DNA of 19,018 nucleotides from Lachnoclostridium sp. UBA1781 (GCA_002315495.1 DCGJ01000108.1:1-19018), one strand, 5' to 3'. Numbered from the stretch's first letter, positions 7,131-15,071 are shown. A program made the numbers and translations. The notes: a model not told the origin generated them from the letters alone.

Positions 7131-8243
7131 CTATTTCACCGTAAATGGGATTCGCTCCCCGGTTTCCTTATTAAATATATGCATCTTCTTCGGCTTGAGA
7201 GAGAAGCGAACGGTTTTGGAATCGGTGTTCACCTCGTTGTCCGAGTCGATAATGGAGCGGATGGAAGCATTTTCACAATCCGGATGGGTACTGACAACAC
7301 TGATGTCTCGTCCCATGACTTCCACGCGGTCGAGGTTCAGTGTGAGAGGACCGTTCTCGTCGAGTAGAAAACCTTCCGGTCGAACAGCCACAACCACATC
7401 AGAATCATTCGACAGCTGTAGACTATTGGTTTCAAGCACCTTTTCCTCGCCGATATAGATGTCTTTGCCGCGAACGCTGCCTTGGAAGACATTGATTGGT
7501 GGTGTACCTAAAAATTTTGCCACGAACAGGTTGACCGGATTGTCATACACCTCCTGCGGCTTGCCGATCTGATGTACCAGACCATCCTTCATAACAACAA
7601 TGCTGTCGGAAATGCTCATCGCCTCCTCCTGGTCATGGGTTACGAAGATGGTTGTAATGCCGGTTTCACGCTGAATGCGTCGCAATTCCTCGCGTGTCTG
7701 CAGACGAAGACGGGCATCGAGATTGGAAAGCGGCTCATCGAGCAGGAGAACCTTCGGCATCTTGACCAAGGCACGGGCAATGGCAACACGCTGCTGCTGA
7801 CCGCCGGACAATTCGCTTGGCTTACGGTCCATCAGCTGGTCAATCTGCACCAATTTGGCAGCCTCCAGCGCTTTTTCGGCCATTTGCTCCTTGGTAAGCT
7901 TCTTATCCCCCTTCAGATTCTCTAAAGGAAAGGTAATGTTCTGGCGAACCGTCAGATGCGGGTAGAGCGCGTAGCTCTGGAATACCAGGCCTACTCCACG
8001 ATGCTCTGCAGGAAGGTCGGTAACATCATCCTCACCAAAGAAAATCTTTCCTTCGGTAGGTTTTAGTAAGCCGCTGATCATATTGAGCGTGGTGCTTTTT
8101 CCACAACCGGACGGCCCAAGCAGGCCAATCAGCTTTCCGTCAGGAATCTCGAACGTCAAATCGTTGGCCGCAATAACCTCTTCATTCGACTTTTTGTTGC
8201 GGCTCGGAAAACGTTTCGTCAAATGTTCCAATACAACTTTCAT
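7131..8243 (-). CDS. Sugar ABC transporter ATPase, MsmX/UgpC type
   Basis: The 370-residue cytoplasmic ATPase has Walker A GPSGCGKST (43-51), Q-loop Gln89, signature LSGGQQ (145-150), Walker B VLLLDEP (165-171) and switch His203. A C-terminal TOBE/OB-like domain (about 245-362, with VRPEGF) is typical of MalK/MsmX/UgpC proteins. Length and motif order match full-size CUT1 ATPases. It is the first gene of its operon, with AAAGGAG 6 nt before ATG and a promoter at 8295-8323. MsmX-type ATPases are known to serve several importers, and the divergent LplBCA-like operon has no ATPase, so this protein may drive both. The C-terminal TOBE domain carries several acidic stretches, but I see no missing catalytic residue. 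Confidence 0.94.
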   Translation of the reverse strand: MKVVLEHLTKRFPSRNKKSNEEVIAANDLTFEIPDGKLIGLLGPSGCGKSTTLNMISGLLKPTEGKIFFGEDDVTDLPAEHRGVGLVFQSYALYPHLTVRQNITFPLENLKGDKKLTKEQMAEKALEAAKLVQIDQLMDRKPSELSGGQQQRVAIARALVKMPKVLLLDEPLSNLDARLRLQTREELRRIQRETGITTIFVTHDQEEAMSISDSIVVMKDGLVHQIGKPQEVYDNPVNLFVAKFLGTPPINVFQGSVRGKDIYIGEEKVLETNSLQLSNDSDVVVAVRPEGFLLDENGPLTLNLDRVEVMGRDISVVSTHPDCENASIRSIIDSDNEVNTDSKTVRFSLKPKKMHIFNKETGERIPFTVK

Positions 8244-8286
8244 TTTTTGCTCCTTTCAGCCCGAAAACAGGCCGGAATTCAAGTGT

Positions 8287-8303
8287 TTGTAATGATTTTA
8301 CAA
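8287..8303. promoter_or_regulatory. Inverted repeat over the minus-strand -10
   Basis: TTGTAA (8287-8292) and TTACAA (8298-8303) are perfect inverted half-sites with a 5-nt spacer. They overlap the -10 box and probable start site of the ATPase-headed operon, a typical repressor position. No regulator gene is in the window to test against. Confidence 0.35.
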
Positions 8304-8323
8304 TGCTTACGGGAAAAGTGCAA
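8295..8323 (-). promoter_or_regulatory. Sigma-A promoter for the ATPase-permease-SBP operon
   Basis: On the minus strand TTGCAC (8323-8318) is separated by exactly 17 bp from TAAAAT (8300-8295). Transcription would start near 8288, leaving a leader of about 45 nt before the ATG at 8243. Confidence 0.7.
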
Positions 8324-8429
8324 TCAGAATCGTTTGTGTAAAAATGACAAAAACAAATGGGGGAAAATGGGAGATTTCGAGGGTGGTTTGTGTATTTTTT
8401 AATGAAAAAAACACAGTTATTGCACGATT

Positions 8430-8448
8430 TGTTCAAATTCTGTTCAAA
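8430..8448. promoter_or_regulatory. Tandem TGTTCAAA direct repeats upstream of a -35
   Basis: TGTTCAAA occurs at 8430-8437 and again at 8441-8448. The 11-bp period places both copies on the same DNA face, ending 6 bp before the plus-strand -35 at 8455. This is a classic arrangement for an activator such as an AraC-type response regulator; the regulator is not in the window. Confidence 0.45.
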
Positions 8449-8454
8449 AACTTA

Positions 8455-8483
8455 TTGACAAAGCCTATTCCTTTGGTTAAAAT
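8455..8483 (+). promoter_or_regulatory. Sigma-A promoter for the LplBCA-like operon
   Basis: A perfect TTGACA (8455-8460), a 17-bp spacer and TAAAAT (8478-8483, 5/6 match) make this the strongest promoter in the window. Start is expected near 8490, about 130 nt before the first gene. Confidence 0.8.
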
Positions 8484-8503
8484 CTACAATGTGTGAAGGA
8501 AAG

Positions 8504-8562
8504 AGTGTGATATGTGCGCGTTTTCTCTTGTGTATTTTTACATTAGAGTAAAAGTGTGATAT
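8504..8562. repeat. Two AGTGTGATAT direct repeats in the leader
   Basis: AGTGTGATAT is found at 8504-8513 and 8553-8562, 49 bp apart, both downstream of the plus-strand transcription start. They might be operator half-sites acting in the leader, or RNA elements. Function unknown. Confidence 0.35.
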
Positions 8563-8622
8563 TCAATATTTTGACTTTTGCTCGAAATTTACAACAAAAT
8601 TTTCCTAGGGGGTAATCGGATT

Positions 8623-9567
8623 ATGATTGTGAAGAGTTCCAGAAAACAGAGACTTCAGGATCCAATTCTTCTGAACACCTGGAAGAATCGTGCCCATGTG
8701 ATAATGGCACTGCCGGCTTTTTTGGTATTGTTCTTAGTTATGTATGTACCAATGGTTGGTTTGATTCTTGCATTCCAGAAGTTCAGCTATTCCGGTAGTG
8801 TATTTGGTGGTGAATGGGTTGGATTTGAGAACTTCAAGTATCTCATTCAGTCCAAAGCGATTTTCCAGCGTGCTACTATGAATACGATTAAGTATTATGT
8901 TATTTTTACAGCACTTGGTACATTTTTGAATGTATGCCTTGCTATTGCGATTGATCAGTTTATGATCAAGAAGATGTCCAAGGTTATGCAGACGATTATG
9001 ATCGTTCCGGTTTTCATCTCTTATGCGGCCGTTACCTTCATTGTTGAAGCGTTTATGCATGGTGACCATGGTTTGGTCAATGCGGTAACGAATTCTAATA
9101 TTCAGTGGTACAGTGGTTCCGCAAGACAGTACTGGCCTTTGATTCTTACTTTGGTTAAGGTATGGAAAGATACTGGTTATGGCTCTGTTTTGTACATGTC
9201 TGTTCTTGCAGGTATTGATGCGGAGCTTTACGAGGCTGCACAGATTGATGGTGCAGGTAAGTGGAGACAGATTATTCATATCACCTTGCCTAGTTTGGTG
9301 CCGATGATTACCGTAATGTTGTTGCTTTCGGTTGGTAACATCATGCACTCCGATACCGGTTTGTTCTATCAGGTTACGAGAGACAGTGGCGTATTGTATG
9401 CCACTACACAGGTTATTGACTCCTACGTATTGCACAATGTATTTAAGGGTACGAACTGGGGTTATACCGCAGCAGCTTCTTTGTTCCAGTCTGTTGTTGG
9501 CTTGGCTCTTATGTTGTTTGCTAACTGGACAGTCCGTAAACTTCATCCGGAAGATGCATTGTTCTAA
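8623..9567 (+). CDS. LplB-family sugar ABC transporter permease
   Basis: The 314-residue protein has six membrane segments beginning near residues 26-50 (VIMALPAFLVLFLVMYVPM) and the EAA loop YEAAQIDGAGKWRQIIHI at about 203-220 followed by TLPSLVP. These features fit the LplB/YteP branch of CUT1 permeases, which import oligosaccharides. The ATG at 8623 is chosen because AGGGGG (8607-8612) lies 10 nt upstream; the frame is open from a TTG at 8578, but that would add 15 residues and lacks a Shine-Dalgarno sequence. It is the first gene of a three-gene operon with no ATPase, so it should use a shared MsmX-type ATPase such as the divergently encoded one. Leu TTG and GGT codons are frequent, unlike the minus-strand operon. 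Confidence 0.92.
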   Translation: MIVKSSRKQRLQDPILLNTWKNRAHVIMALPAFLVLFLVMYVPMVGLILAFQKFSYSGSVFGGEWVGFENFKYLIQSKAIFQRATMNTIKYYVIFTALGTFLNVCLAIAIDQFMIKKMSKVMQTIMIVPVFISYAAVTFIVEAFMHGDHGLVNAVTNSNIQWYSGSARQYWPLILTLVKVWKDTGYGSVLYMSVLAGIDAELYEAAQIDGAGKWRQIIHITLPSLVPMITVMLLLSVGNIMHSDTGLFYQVTRDSGVLYATTQVIDSYVLHNVFKGTNWGYTAAASLFQSVVGLALMLFANWTVRKLHPEDALF

Positions 9568-9582
9568 GGGAGGGTTGATAAT

Positions 9583-10512
9583 ATGGCAAAGAATAATAAA
9601 GATTTGATGAATTCCGGGCGTAAGCAGAAGTTCACTGTTGGCCAGGGAATCTTGGGATTAATCCTTGTTTTGTTCACAATCGCAGTATTCCTTCCAATTT
9701 GGATTGTATTCGTTGGAGCGTTTACGAATGATGCGTATATTACCGAGCATGGCTTTAGTTTGTTGCCAATCGGTCACTTTAGCTCTGCCGGTATGAGCAC
9801 GGTATTAAACTATGGTAAGAAATTGGCCACCTCGTATGGTATCACGATTTTCATTACTGTTGTTGGTACCTTTACAGGTTTGTTCCTTATGAGTATGTTT
9901 GCATACTCAATCAGCCGTAAGAACTTTCGTTTGTCTAAGTTCTTGTCTGTATATTTGCTGATTCCGATGTTGTTCAACGGTGGTACTCTTGCGGGCTACA
10001 TCATCTTCACCAAGTTATATGGTTTGAAGGACAGTTTGCTTCTTTTGATTTTCCCACTTTCGGTTACCACAATGAACGTTATCATTTTGAGAACGTACAT
10101 TGCGAACAGCATTCCGGCAGAACTTACGGAAGCGGCTCGAATTGATGGTGCGAACGATTACAGAACCTTCTTCCAGATTGTACTTCCGCTTATGAAGCCG
10201 TCTCTTGCAGCTGTTGGTTTCATGATGGCTACCGCATACTGGAATGATTGGCAGAATGCATTGCTCTTTATTGATACTGATGCGAAGAAGCCATTGCAGC
10301 TTCTCTTGATTGATATCCAGAAGAGTATTGATTTCCTGCTGAATAGCACAAACGTTCCATCCAGCGTACTTGCAGCAATGGGTGGTTCAATTCCGAAGTA
10401 CTCCTGTACGATGTCCACCGTAGTTGTTGTTATCGGACCGATTATGGTTGCATATCCTTTCTTCCAGAAGTACTTTGTAAAGGGTCTTACCGTAGGATCC
10501 GTTAAGGGTTGA
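9583..10512 (+). CDS. LplC/YtcP-family sugar ABC transporter permease
   Basis: The 309-residue permease starts 15 nt after the LplB-like gene with GGGAGGG at 8 nt from the ATG. It has six hydrophobic segments, the LplC-like FNGGTLAGYI stretch (131-140) and the EAA loop TEAARIDGANDYRTFFQI (about 182-199) followed by VLPLMKP. It should form the membrane channel with the preceding permease. The C-terminus KGLTVGSVKG is the usual ending of this branch. Function as an oligosaccharide importer is family knowledge; the sugar is unknown. Confidence 0.92.
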   Translation: MAKNNKDLMNSGRKQKFTVGQGILGLILVLFTIAVFLPIWIVFVGAFTNDAYITEHGFSLLPIGHFSSAGMSTVLNYGKKLATSYGITIFITVVGTFTGLFLMSMFAYSISRKNFRLSKFLSVYLLIPMLFNGGTLAGYIIFTKLYGLKDSLLLLIFPLSVTTMNVIILRTYIANSIPAELTEAARIDGANDYRTFFQIVLPLMKPSLAAVGFMMATAYWNDWQNALLFIDTDAKKPLQLLLIDIQKSIDFLLNSTNVPSSVLAAMGGSIPKYSCTMSTVVVVIGPIMVAYPFFQKYFVKGLTVGSVKG

Positions 10513-10573
10513 TATTCTAGGTGCATATGTGCCTTTGAATATAAAAAAATTTTATGGGAGGTTTCATTAACCA

Positions 10574-12103
10574 ATGAACAGTCTTAAAAAGATTTTGGCT
10601 GTCGTTCTTGCACTTGTTATGGTTTTGGCTATGGCAGCTTGTGGCAAGGATGACACCACCAATACTCCTAAGCAGGACACCCAGAAGAACGATGATGGTA
10701 CTATCCAGATTCGTGTATATCGTGCTTGCTTTAACACTACTCCTGATGACGCTAAGACCAAGCAGGTTGAGGACGCTGTAAACGCAAAGCTTGCTGAACT
10801 CAAGGCAAACGTTCGTATCACCTTGAAGGATGTATCCTCCGGTGAGTACACCGATAAGGCTAAGCTCGCTCTTACCGCTGGTGAGATCGATCTTCTCTGG
10901 ACCGCTTCTTGGGAGTCCTCTATCGGTACCAACGACCTTGTTCCACAGGGCGCATCTTACGACATTACCAATCTTCTTCCAGGCACCACTCTCTACAGCA
11001 GCCTTGCTGCACCTCAGTGGGAGTCTGCCAAGTACGCTGGTAAGAACTACTTCATCCCTGTTTACAAGGATAACGTAGAAGGTTATGACTACATGATCCG
11101 TGATGATCTTGTTGAAAGCCTTAGCATTGATACTTCCGCATTCAAGAAGGGTGACCTTAGATCCCTCGAGACCGCTCTTGAGGCTATCAAGAATGCTGGT
11201 GTTAAGTATCCGTTCCTTACTCAGAAGACCGCTCTCTTCTACAGACTCTACCTTGACAAGTTCGATTTCTTCACTGCAGATTCTGCTTCTAACTTCGTAG
11301 CAGTTGACAGAGCTAGCAACACTGTTGTTAACACTCTTCAGACCGCAGAGTACAAGGAATTCGTAACCATTATGGCTGAGTGGGTTGAGAAGGGTTATGT
11401 ATCTGCAGATGATGGTAACAAGGTTACCACCGATACCACCACCCAGACTCAGGAATGGGGTATCTCTTGGTGGACCGATCTTCCTTCCAACGCAGAGGCT
11501 TCTAACCGTTATGGTCAGGCTGTTTCTATGGCTCCGGCTACCGACAGATATGCTCATAGCACTTCTGCTCTTGGTTCTTGCTACACCATTTACTCTGGTG
11601 TTTCCGAAGATACTGCAAAGGCTTGTATCGAGTTCATGGGTCTTCTTTACACCAATTCTGATCTTGCTGATATCTACACCTTCGGTATTGAGGGTGAGGA
11701 CTTCAACTACGTAACCTCTGAGGGTGGCGTTAAGAAGGTTAAGAAGGTTGATGGCGCTAAGTACAACCACTCTATGTGGGAGTCTGCTAATGCAACTGTT
11801 GTAACTCCTGAAGATGGCGAGCCAGACAACAAGGCTGAGCTTTACGATGCATTCAACGGTGGCGCTAACACTTCTTGTGCAGCTGGTTTCCGTTTCGACA
11901 AGACTCCGGTTGAGGCACAGTTCACCGCTTGTCAGACTGTAAACAATGAGTACGGTTTTGCTCTTGAGCATGGTATTGCAGGTGCTTCCTCCGATATCGA
12001 CTCCCTCATCGCTGAGTACCAGGCAGCTCTTGATGATGCTGGTTACCAGGATGTACTTAAGGAGTTCCAGACTCAGTACGAGAACTGGAAGGCTGGTAAG
12101 TAA
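10574..12103 (+). CDS. LplA-like solute-binding lipoprotein (DUF3502-type C-terminus)
   Basis: The 509-residue protein has a lipoprotein signal (KKILAVVLALVMVLAMAAC, Cys23 lipidated), a Thr/Asp-rich linker and a family 1 solute-binding body. The C-terminal stretch around FRFDKTPVEAQ resembles the DUF3502 domain that follows LplA-type binding proteins. It is the third gene of the permease operon, after a 61-nt gap with weak hairpin potential (AGGTG/TGCCT near 10519-10534), which may allow separate mRNA stability. GGGAGG lies an unusually long 12 nt before the ATG. Codons are strongly biased (GCT, CTT, AAC, TAC, TTC; almost no TTA, CTA or TCA), which suggests very high expression, as expected for a surface binding protein. 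The ligand is not predictable here. Confidence 0.92.
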   Translation: MNSLKKILAVVLALVMVLAMAACGKDDTTNTPKQDTQKNDDGTIQIRVYRACFNTTPDDAKTKQVEDAVNAKLAELKANVRITLKDVSSGEYTDKAKLALTAGEIDLLWTASWESSIGTNDLVPQGASYDITNLLPGTTLYSSLAAPQWESAKYAGKNYFIPVYKDNVEGYDYMIRDDLVESLSIDTSAFKKGDLRSLETALEAIKNAGVKYPFLTQKTALFYRLYLDKFDFFTADSASNFVAVDRASNTVVNTLQTAEYKEFVTIMAEWVEKGYVSADDGNKVTTDTTTQTQEWGISWWTDLPSNAEASNRYGQAVSMAPATDRYAHSTSALGSCYTIYSGVSEDTAKACIEFMGLLYTNSDLADIYTFGIEGEDFNYVTSEGGVKKVKKVDGAKYNHSMWESANATVVTPEDGEPDNKAELYDAFNGGANTSCAAGFRFDKTPVEAQFTACQTVNNEYGFALEHGIAGASSDIDSLIAEYQAALDDAGYQDVLKEFQTQYENWKAGK

Positions 12104-12134
12104 TTCCAACAGCTGAATGACAAATTCAACAATT

Positions 12135-12168
12135 AAACGGATGGGCGCGAGCCCATCCGTTTTTTTTT
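12135..12168 (+). terminator. Intrinsic terminator of the LplBCA-like operon
   Basis: AAACGGATGGGC (12135-12146) pairs perfectly with GCCCATCCGTTT (12151-12162) around a GCGA tetraloop, followed by nine T in total (12160-12168). It starts 31 nt after the binding-protein stop codon. Confidence 0.95.
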
Positions 12169-12343
12169 ATGCATTGGGGAATTCCTTCAGATTTTTAATA
12201 GTAATTTGCGACAAAGAAACGGAAAGAAAAGCCATTTTTCTTTTATATGGATGTATTATAGTTATCGTGTGTAAAGGTATTAAGATAAAGTGTGCGTTGT
12301 AGATTAGTAATTATCGATATAAGAGGAAAAAAGGATTCGTAAC

Positions 12344-13735
12344 ATGAAAGACGAAAACAAAGGGATGATGGAATCCCAGGTAAAAAGAACTTCCCGGAAT
12401 GTGACCGATATGACGGTGGGAGATCCTACAAAGCTTTTGATTTGGTTCGCAATTCCGGTCTTTATTGGCAATCTGTTTCAGCAGTTTTACAACCTCGTTG
12501 ACACCTGGGTTGTAGGGCGTTACGTTGGAGAGGATGCACTTGCTGCCACAGGAACCTGTGGTTCCTTAAACTTTCTGTTTTTTGCGCTCAGTTCCGGCCT
12601 CGCAGTTGGTATTGGTGTTATCACCTCACAGTATTTTGGGGCAGGCGATGAAAAGGGTGTAAAAAAGACGATTAGTAATGCCATTTACGTTCTTGCATTT
12701 GCAGCAATCATAGCTTCCTGTATCGGGATCTTCTTCGCAAGACCGGTGCTACAGTTAATTGATACTCCGGCGGAGGTATTGGACGACGCAGTTGTTTATC
12801 TTCGTACCACGAGTTTTGGCATCATTTTCATTGCTTTTTATAATGGTGTGGCGAATATTCTTCGTGCGTTGGGAGATGCAAGAACACCGCTCTATTTTTT
12901 GATTATTTCAAGCTTTTTTAATATCGGCTTCGACCTTCTGTTTGTGCTGCATTTTCATATGGGTGTGTTTGGAGTAGCCTTTGCAACGGTCATTGCACAG
13001 ATGCTTTCTGCAGTGGTAAGCATCGCATTTGCAGTGATCAGAATGCCTTATTTCCGATTGAAGAGAGAGCAGTTTCGTGCAGATTTCGTGATTATTCGCC
13101 GATGCTTCAAATTAGGTATCCCTATTGCACTCCAGACATCGATGATTGCACTTTCTTTGATTGTGCTTCAGAAGGTTGTTAACAGTTTTGGCCCGACGGT
13201 TATGTCCGCGTACACCATTTCCAGCAAGATAGATGTCATAATCAGTATGTTTTATGCAGCTATGCAGCAGTCTATGACGACCTTTGCCGGACAAAATCTT
13301 GGCGCCGGAAAGCCGGAGCGAATTAAAGCCGGATTTAATCGTGCAATTTTGATGGTTTTGATATATAATATTGTTCTAATCCCTTGGGTGTATCGATTCA
13401 GCGGTTCGATTGCCGCATTTTTCACAGATGGCACTGAAGTTATTGCAATCGGAACGATTGCATATCGAATTACAGCGGTAATGTATTTCGCGCTTGGTAT
13501 GATTTATGTGCCGAGAGGTGTGTTGAATGGTTGCGGTGATGCGAAATTCTCGTTCCTGAATGGAATTACCGAGGTGGCCTGTCGAATCGTCTTTGCGAAT
13601 ATTCTGACTCGTACCACACTCGGAAAATGGGGCATCTGGTGGGCTGCAGGTCTTACGTGGTTAACGGTAGCAATCGTATGTTGTCTGCGTTACTATCGCG
13701 GGAAATGGCAGTATTTGAAACCTGCATCAAAATAG
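12344..13735 (+). CDS. MATE family efflux transporter
   Basis: The 463-residue protein has about twelve hydrophobic segments in two six-helix halves, the standard MATE size and layout. Typical features are MTVGDPTKLLIWFAIPVF at the start, FQQFYNLVDTWVVGRYVG in helix 1, and ALAATGT in helix 2. The second half carries the related SAYTISSKID and AGQNLGAGKP segments. MATE pumps export cationic compounds or drugs using Na+ or H+ gradients; the substrate here is unknown. AAGGA lies 8 nt before the ATG. The upstream gap (12169-12343) is AT-rich, but I find no convincing promoter. The YeiH-like gene follows after 42 nt on the same strand, so co-transcription is likely. Confidence 0.93.
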   Translation: MKDENKGMMESQVKRTSRNVTDMTVGDPTKLLIWFAIPVFIGNLFQQFYNLVDTWVVGRYVGEDALAATGTCGSLNFLFFALSSGLAVGIGVITSQYFGAGDEKGVKKTISNAIYVLAFAAIIASCIGIFFARPVLQLIDTPAEVLDDAVVYLRTTSFGIIFIAFYNGVANILRALGDARTPLYFLIISSFFNIGFDLLFVLHFHMGVFGVAFATVIAQMLSAVVSIAFAVIRMPYFRLKREQFRADFVIIRRCFKLGIPIALQTSMIALSLIVLQKVVNSFGPTVMSAYTISSKIDVIISMFYAAMQQSMTTFAGQNLGAGKPERIKAGFNRAILMVLIYNIVLIPWVYRFSGSIAAFFTDGTEVIAIGTIAYRITAVMYFALGMIYVPRGVLNGCGDAKFSFLNGITEVACRIVFANILTRTTLGKWGIWWAAGLTWLTVAIVCCLRYYRGKWQYLKPASK

Positions 13736-13747
13736 AGAAGAGTTTAT

Positions 13748-13761
13748 TCGACATATGTCGA
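13748..13761. promoter_or_regulatory. 14-bp perfect palindrome before the YeiH-like gene
   Basis: TCGACATATGTCGA is a perfect 14-bp palindrome located directly before the ribosome binding site (GGGAAGGG, 13762-13769). It could be a dimeric repressor site or, in RNA, a small hairpin affecting translation of the second gene. No promoter is evident in the 42-nt gap. Confidence 0.4.
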
Positions 13762-13777
13762 GGGAAGGGATATTGAT

Positions 13778-14941
13778 ATGTCATTATTGAAAAAGTATGG
13801 TTTGGGTATTCTTTTGTGTGCAATTATTGCCGGAATTGCAACGGTTTTAGCAGACTTGACAATTGGTGGTTTTAAACTGGAGATCATTGGTGCGCCTGTA
13901 TTCTCCATTTTGTTCGGCATGATTCTGACACTTGCGGTTCCGAAGCTGGCAACAGACGCGAAGATGGCAGCCGGAATCAAATTCACCTCCAAGAAGATTT
14001 TGCAGTGGGCAGTTATTATTCTTGGCTTCTCACTTAACATCGGTACGATTGCGAAGGTTGGCGGACAGAGCCTACCGGTTATCGTGTGTACCATCGCTAC
14101 GTCGCTGATTGTAGCCTTTGTCATGATGAAGGTATTGAAGATGGATGGCAAGGTATCTACCCTGATTGGTGTCGGCTCCTCGATTTGCGGTGGCTCGGCG
14201 ATTGCAGCTACTGCACCGGTCATTGAGGCAGATGACGAGGAGATTGCACAGTCCATTTCCGTTATCTTTTTGTTTAACGTGTTGGCAGCGCTCATTTTCC
14301 CAACTCTTGGTCATGCGCTTGGACTTGGCTCCGAGGGCTTTGCAATCTTCGCAGGTACTGCGGTTAATGATACTTCATCCGTTACGGCGGCTGCTTCCAC
14401 AGCAGACGGAATCTATAACACCGCGACTCTTCCGGTCAACATTCTGTCGACTGCGGTTACCGTAAAGCTGACCCGTACGTTGGCAATTATCCCGATTACC
14501 TTGGTACTTGCCTTCTGGCGTGCCCGTAATGCAAAGAAAGAGGGCGGCGAGGGCAATAACTTCTCCTTCAAGAAGATTTTTCCTTGGTTCATCCTTTATT
14601 TCATCGCAGCATCCATTATTACTACGATTGTGAATGCCTGCCCTGAAAATGCATTTACTACCTTCTACATTGGAACATTCGTGCACTGGATGAAATGGCT
14701 TGCCAAGTTCTTCATCGCGATGGCAATGTGCGCCATCGGATTAAACACGAATCTTGTTCAGCTTGTGAAAAAGGGTGGAAAGCCGATTTTGATGGGCTTT
14801 ACCTGCTGGGTATGCATCACTTTGGTATCGCTCTTGATTCAGAAACTTACCGGTATCTATTCCACCAATCTTGAGGGTGCTGTAGAAGCAGTAAAGGCCG
14901 GTGTGAATGGGTTAGGGCAGTTGTTCATGACCTTGTTTTAG
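13778..14941 (+). CDS. YeiH/UPF0324 family putative sulfate exporter
   Basis: The 387-residue membrane protein contains the family's conserved segments: APVFSILFGMIL, LGFSLNIGTI, GVGSSICGGSAIAATAPVI with its Cys, AGTAVNDTSSV, and a late FFIAMAMCAIGLNTN helix. About ten hydrophobic segments are visible. The family is annotated as putative sulfate exporters and often sits with sulfur amino acid or taurine/sulfite genes, but transport activity is poorly established. Here it follows a MATE pump, so the role is open. The ribosome binding site GGGAAGGG is 8 nt before the ATG and a terminator follows at 15077. It is a little longer than the enterobacterial YeiH (about 350 residues). Confidence 0.9.
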   Translation: MSLLKKYGLGILLCAIIAGIATVLADLTIGGFKLEIIGAPVFSILFGMILTLAVPKLATDAKMAAGIKFTSKKILQWAVIILGFSLNIGTIAKVGGQSLPVIVCTIATSLIVAFVMMKVLKMDGKVSTLIGVGSSICGGSAIAATAPVIEADDEEIAQSISVIFLFNVLAALIFPTLGHALGLGSEGFAIFAGTAVNDTSSVTAAASTADGIYNTATLPVNILSTAVTVKLTRTLAIIPITLVLAFWRARNAKKEGGEGNNFSFKKIFPWFILYFIAASIITTIVNACPENAFTTFYIGTFVHWMKWLAKFFIAMAMCAIGLNTNLVQLVKKGGKPILMGFTCWVCITLVSLLIQKLTGIYSTNLEGAVEAVKAGVNGLGQLFMTLF

Positions 14942-14983
14942 TTGGGTGTGGTGCTCTCGCGGGTTTCACTAACATATGATTTC

Positions 14984-15014
14984 GGCGGAATCTGTTAGAT
15001 AGATAATTTCCGCC
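14984..15014. repeat. Inverted repeat GGCGGAA/TTCCGCC
   Basis: GGCGGAA (14984-14990) and TTCCGCC (15008-15014) are perfect 7-bp arms with a 17-nt loop, 43 nt after the YeiH-like stop. There is no T-tract, so it is not a standard terminator; its core matches the three hairpins that follow. Confidence 0.5.
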
Positions 15015-15071
15015 TGGAAAAAACCTATATAGTGTTTTTCGGATTTCATTTTTTGAAAATTATACAGACAT

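Larger units (their letters stand above)
8244..8622. other. Divergent regulatory region between two sugar importers
   Basis: The 379-bp gap holds no gene. It is AT-rich and contains a minus-strand promoter (8295-8323), a plus-strand promoter (8455-8483) and several short repeats. TTTGTGTA occurs at 8333-8340 and 8387-8394; TTGTGTATTTTT occurs at 8388-8399 and 8529-8540; the weak AT-rich hairpin GTGTATTTTTT/AAAAAAACAC lies near 8390-8414. The plus-strand transcript would have a long leader of about 130 nt. Confidence 0.7.

Noticed and set aside
8578..8622. Upstream TTG start for the LplB-like permease
   Set aside because: No Shine-Dalgarno precedes it, while AGGGGG is well placed for the ATG at 8623, which gives a normal family N-terminus.
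10517..12109. 530-codon open frame on the minus strand over the LplA-like gene
   Set aside because: It mirrors the highly biased sense gene, which has a clear lipoprotein signal, ribosome binding site and terminator. The antisense product is low-complexity Ser/Leu/Val-rich without domains.
12117..12302. 61-codon open frame after the LplA-like gene
   Set aside because: It runs straight through the terminator hairpin and T-tract and lacks a ribosome binding site.
12169..12343. Riboswitch or promoter ahead of the MATE gene
   Set aside because: I could not find a convincing -35/-10 pair, a ykkC-like or other known aptamer core, or a terminator/antiterminator hairpin pair in this AT-rich gap.
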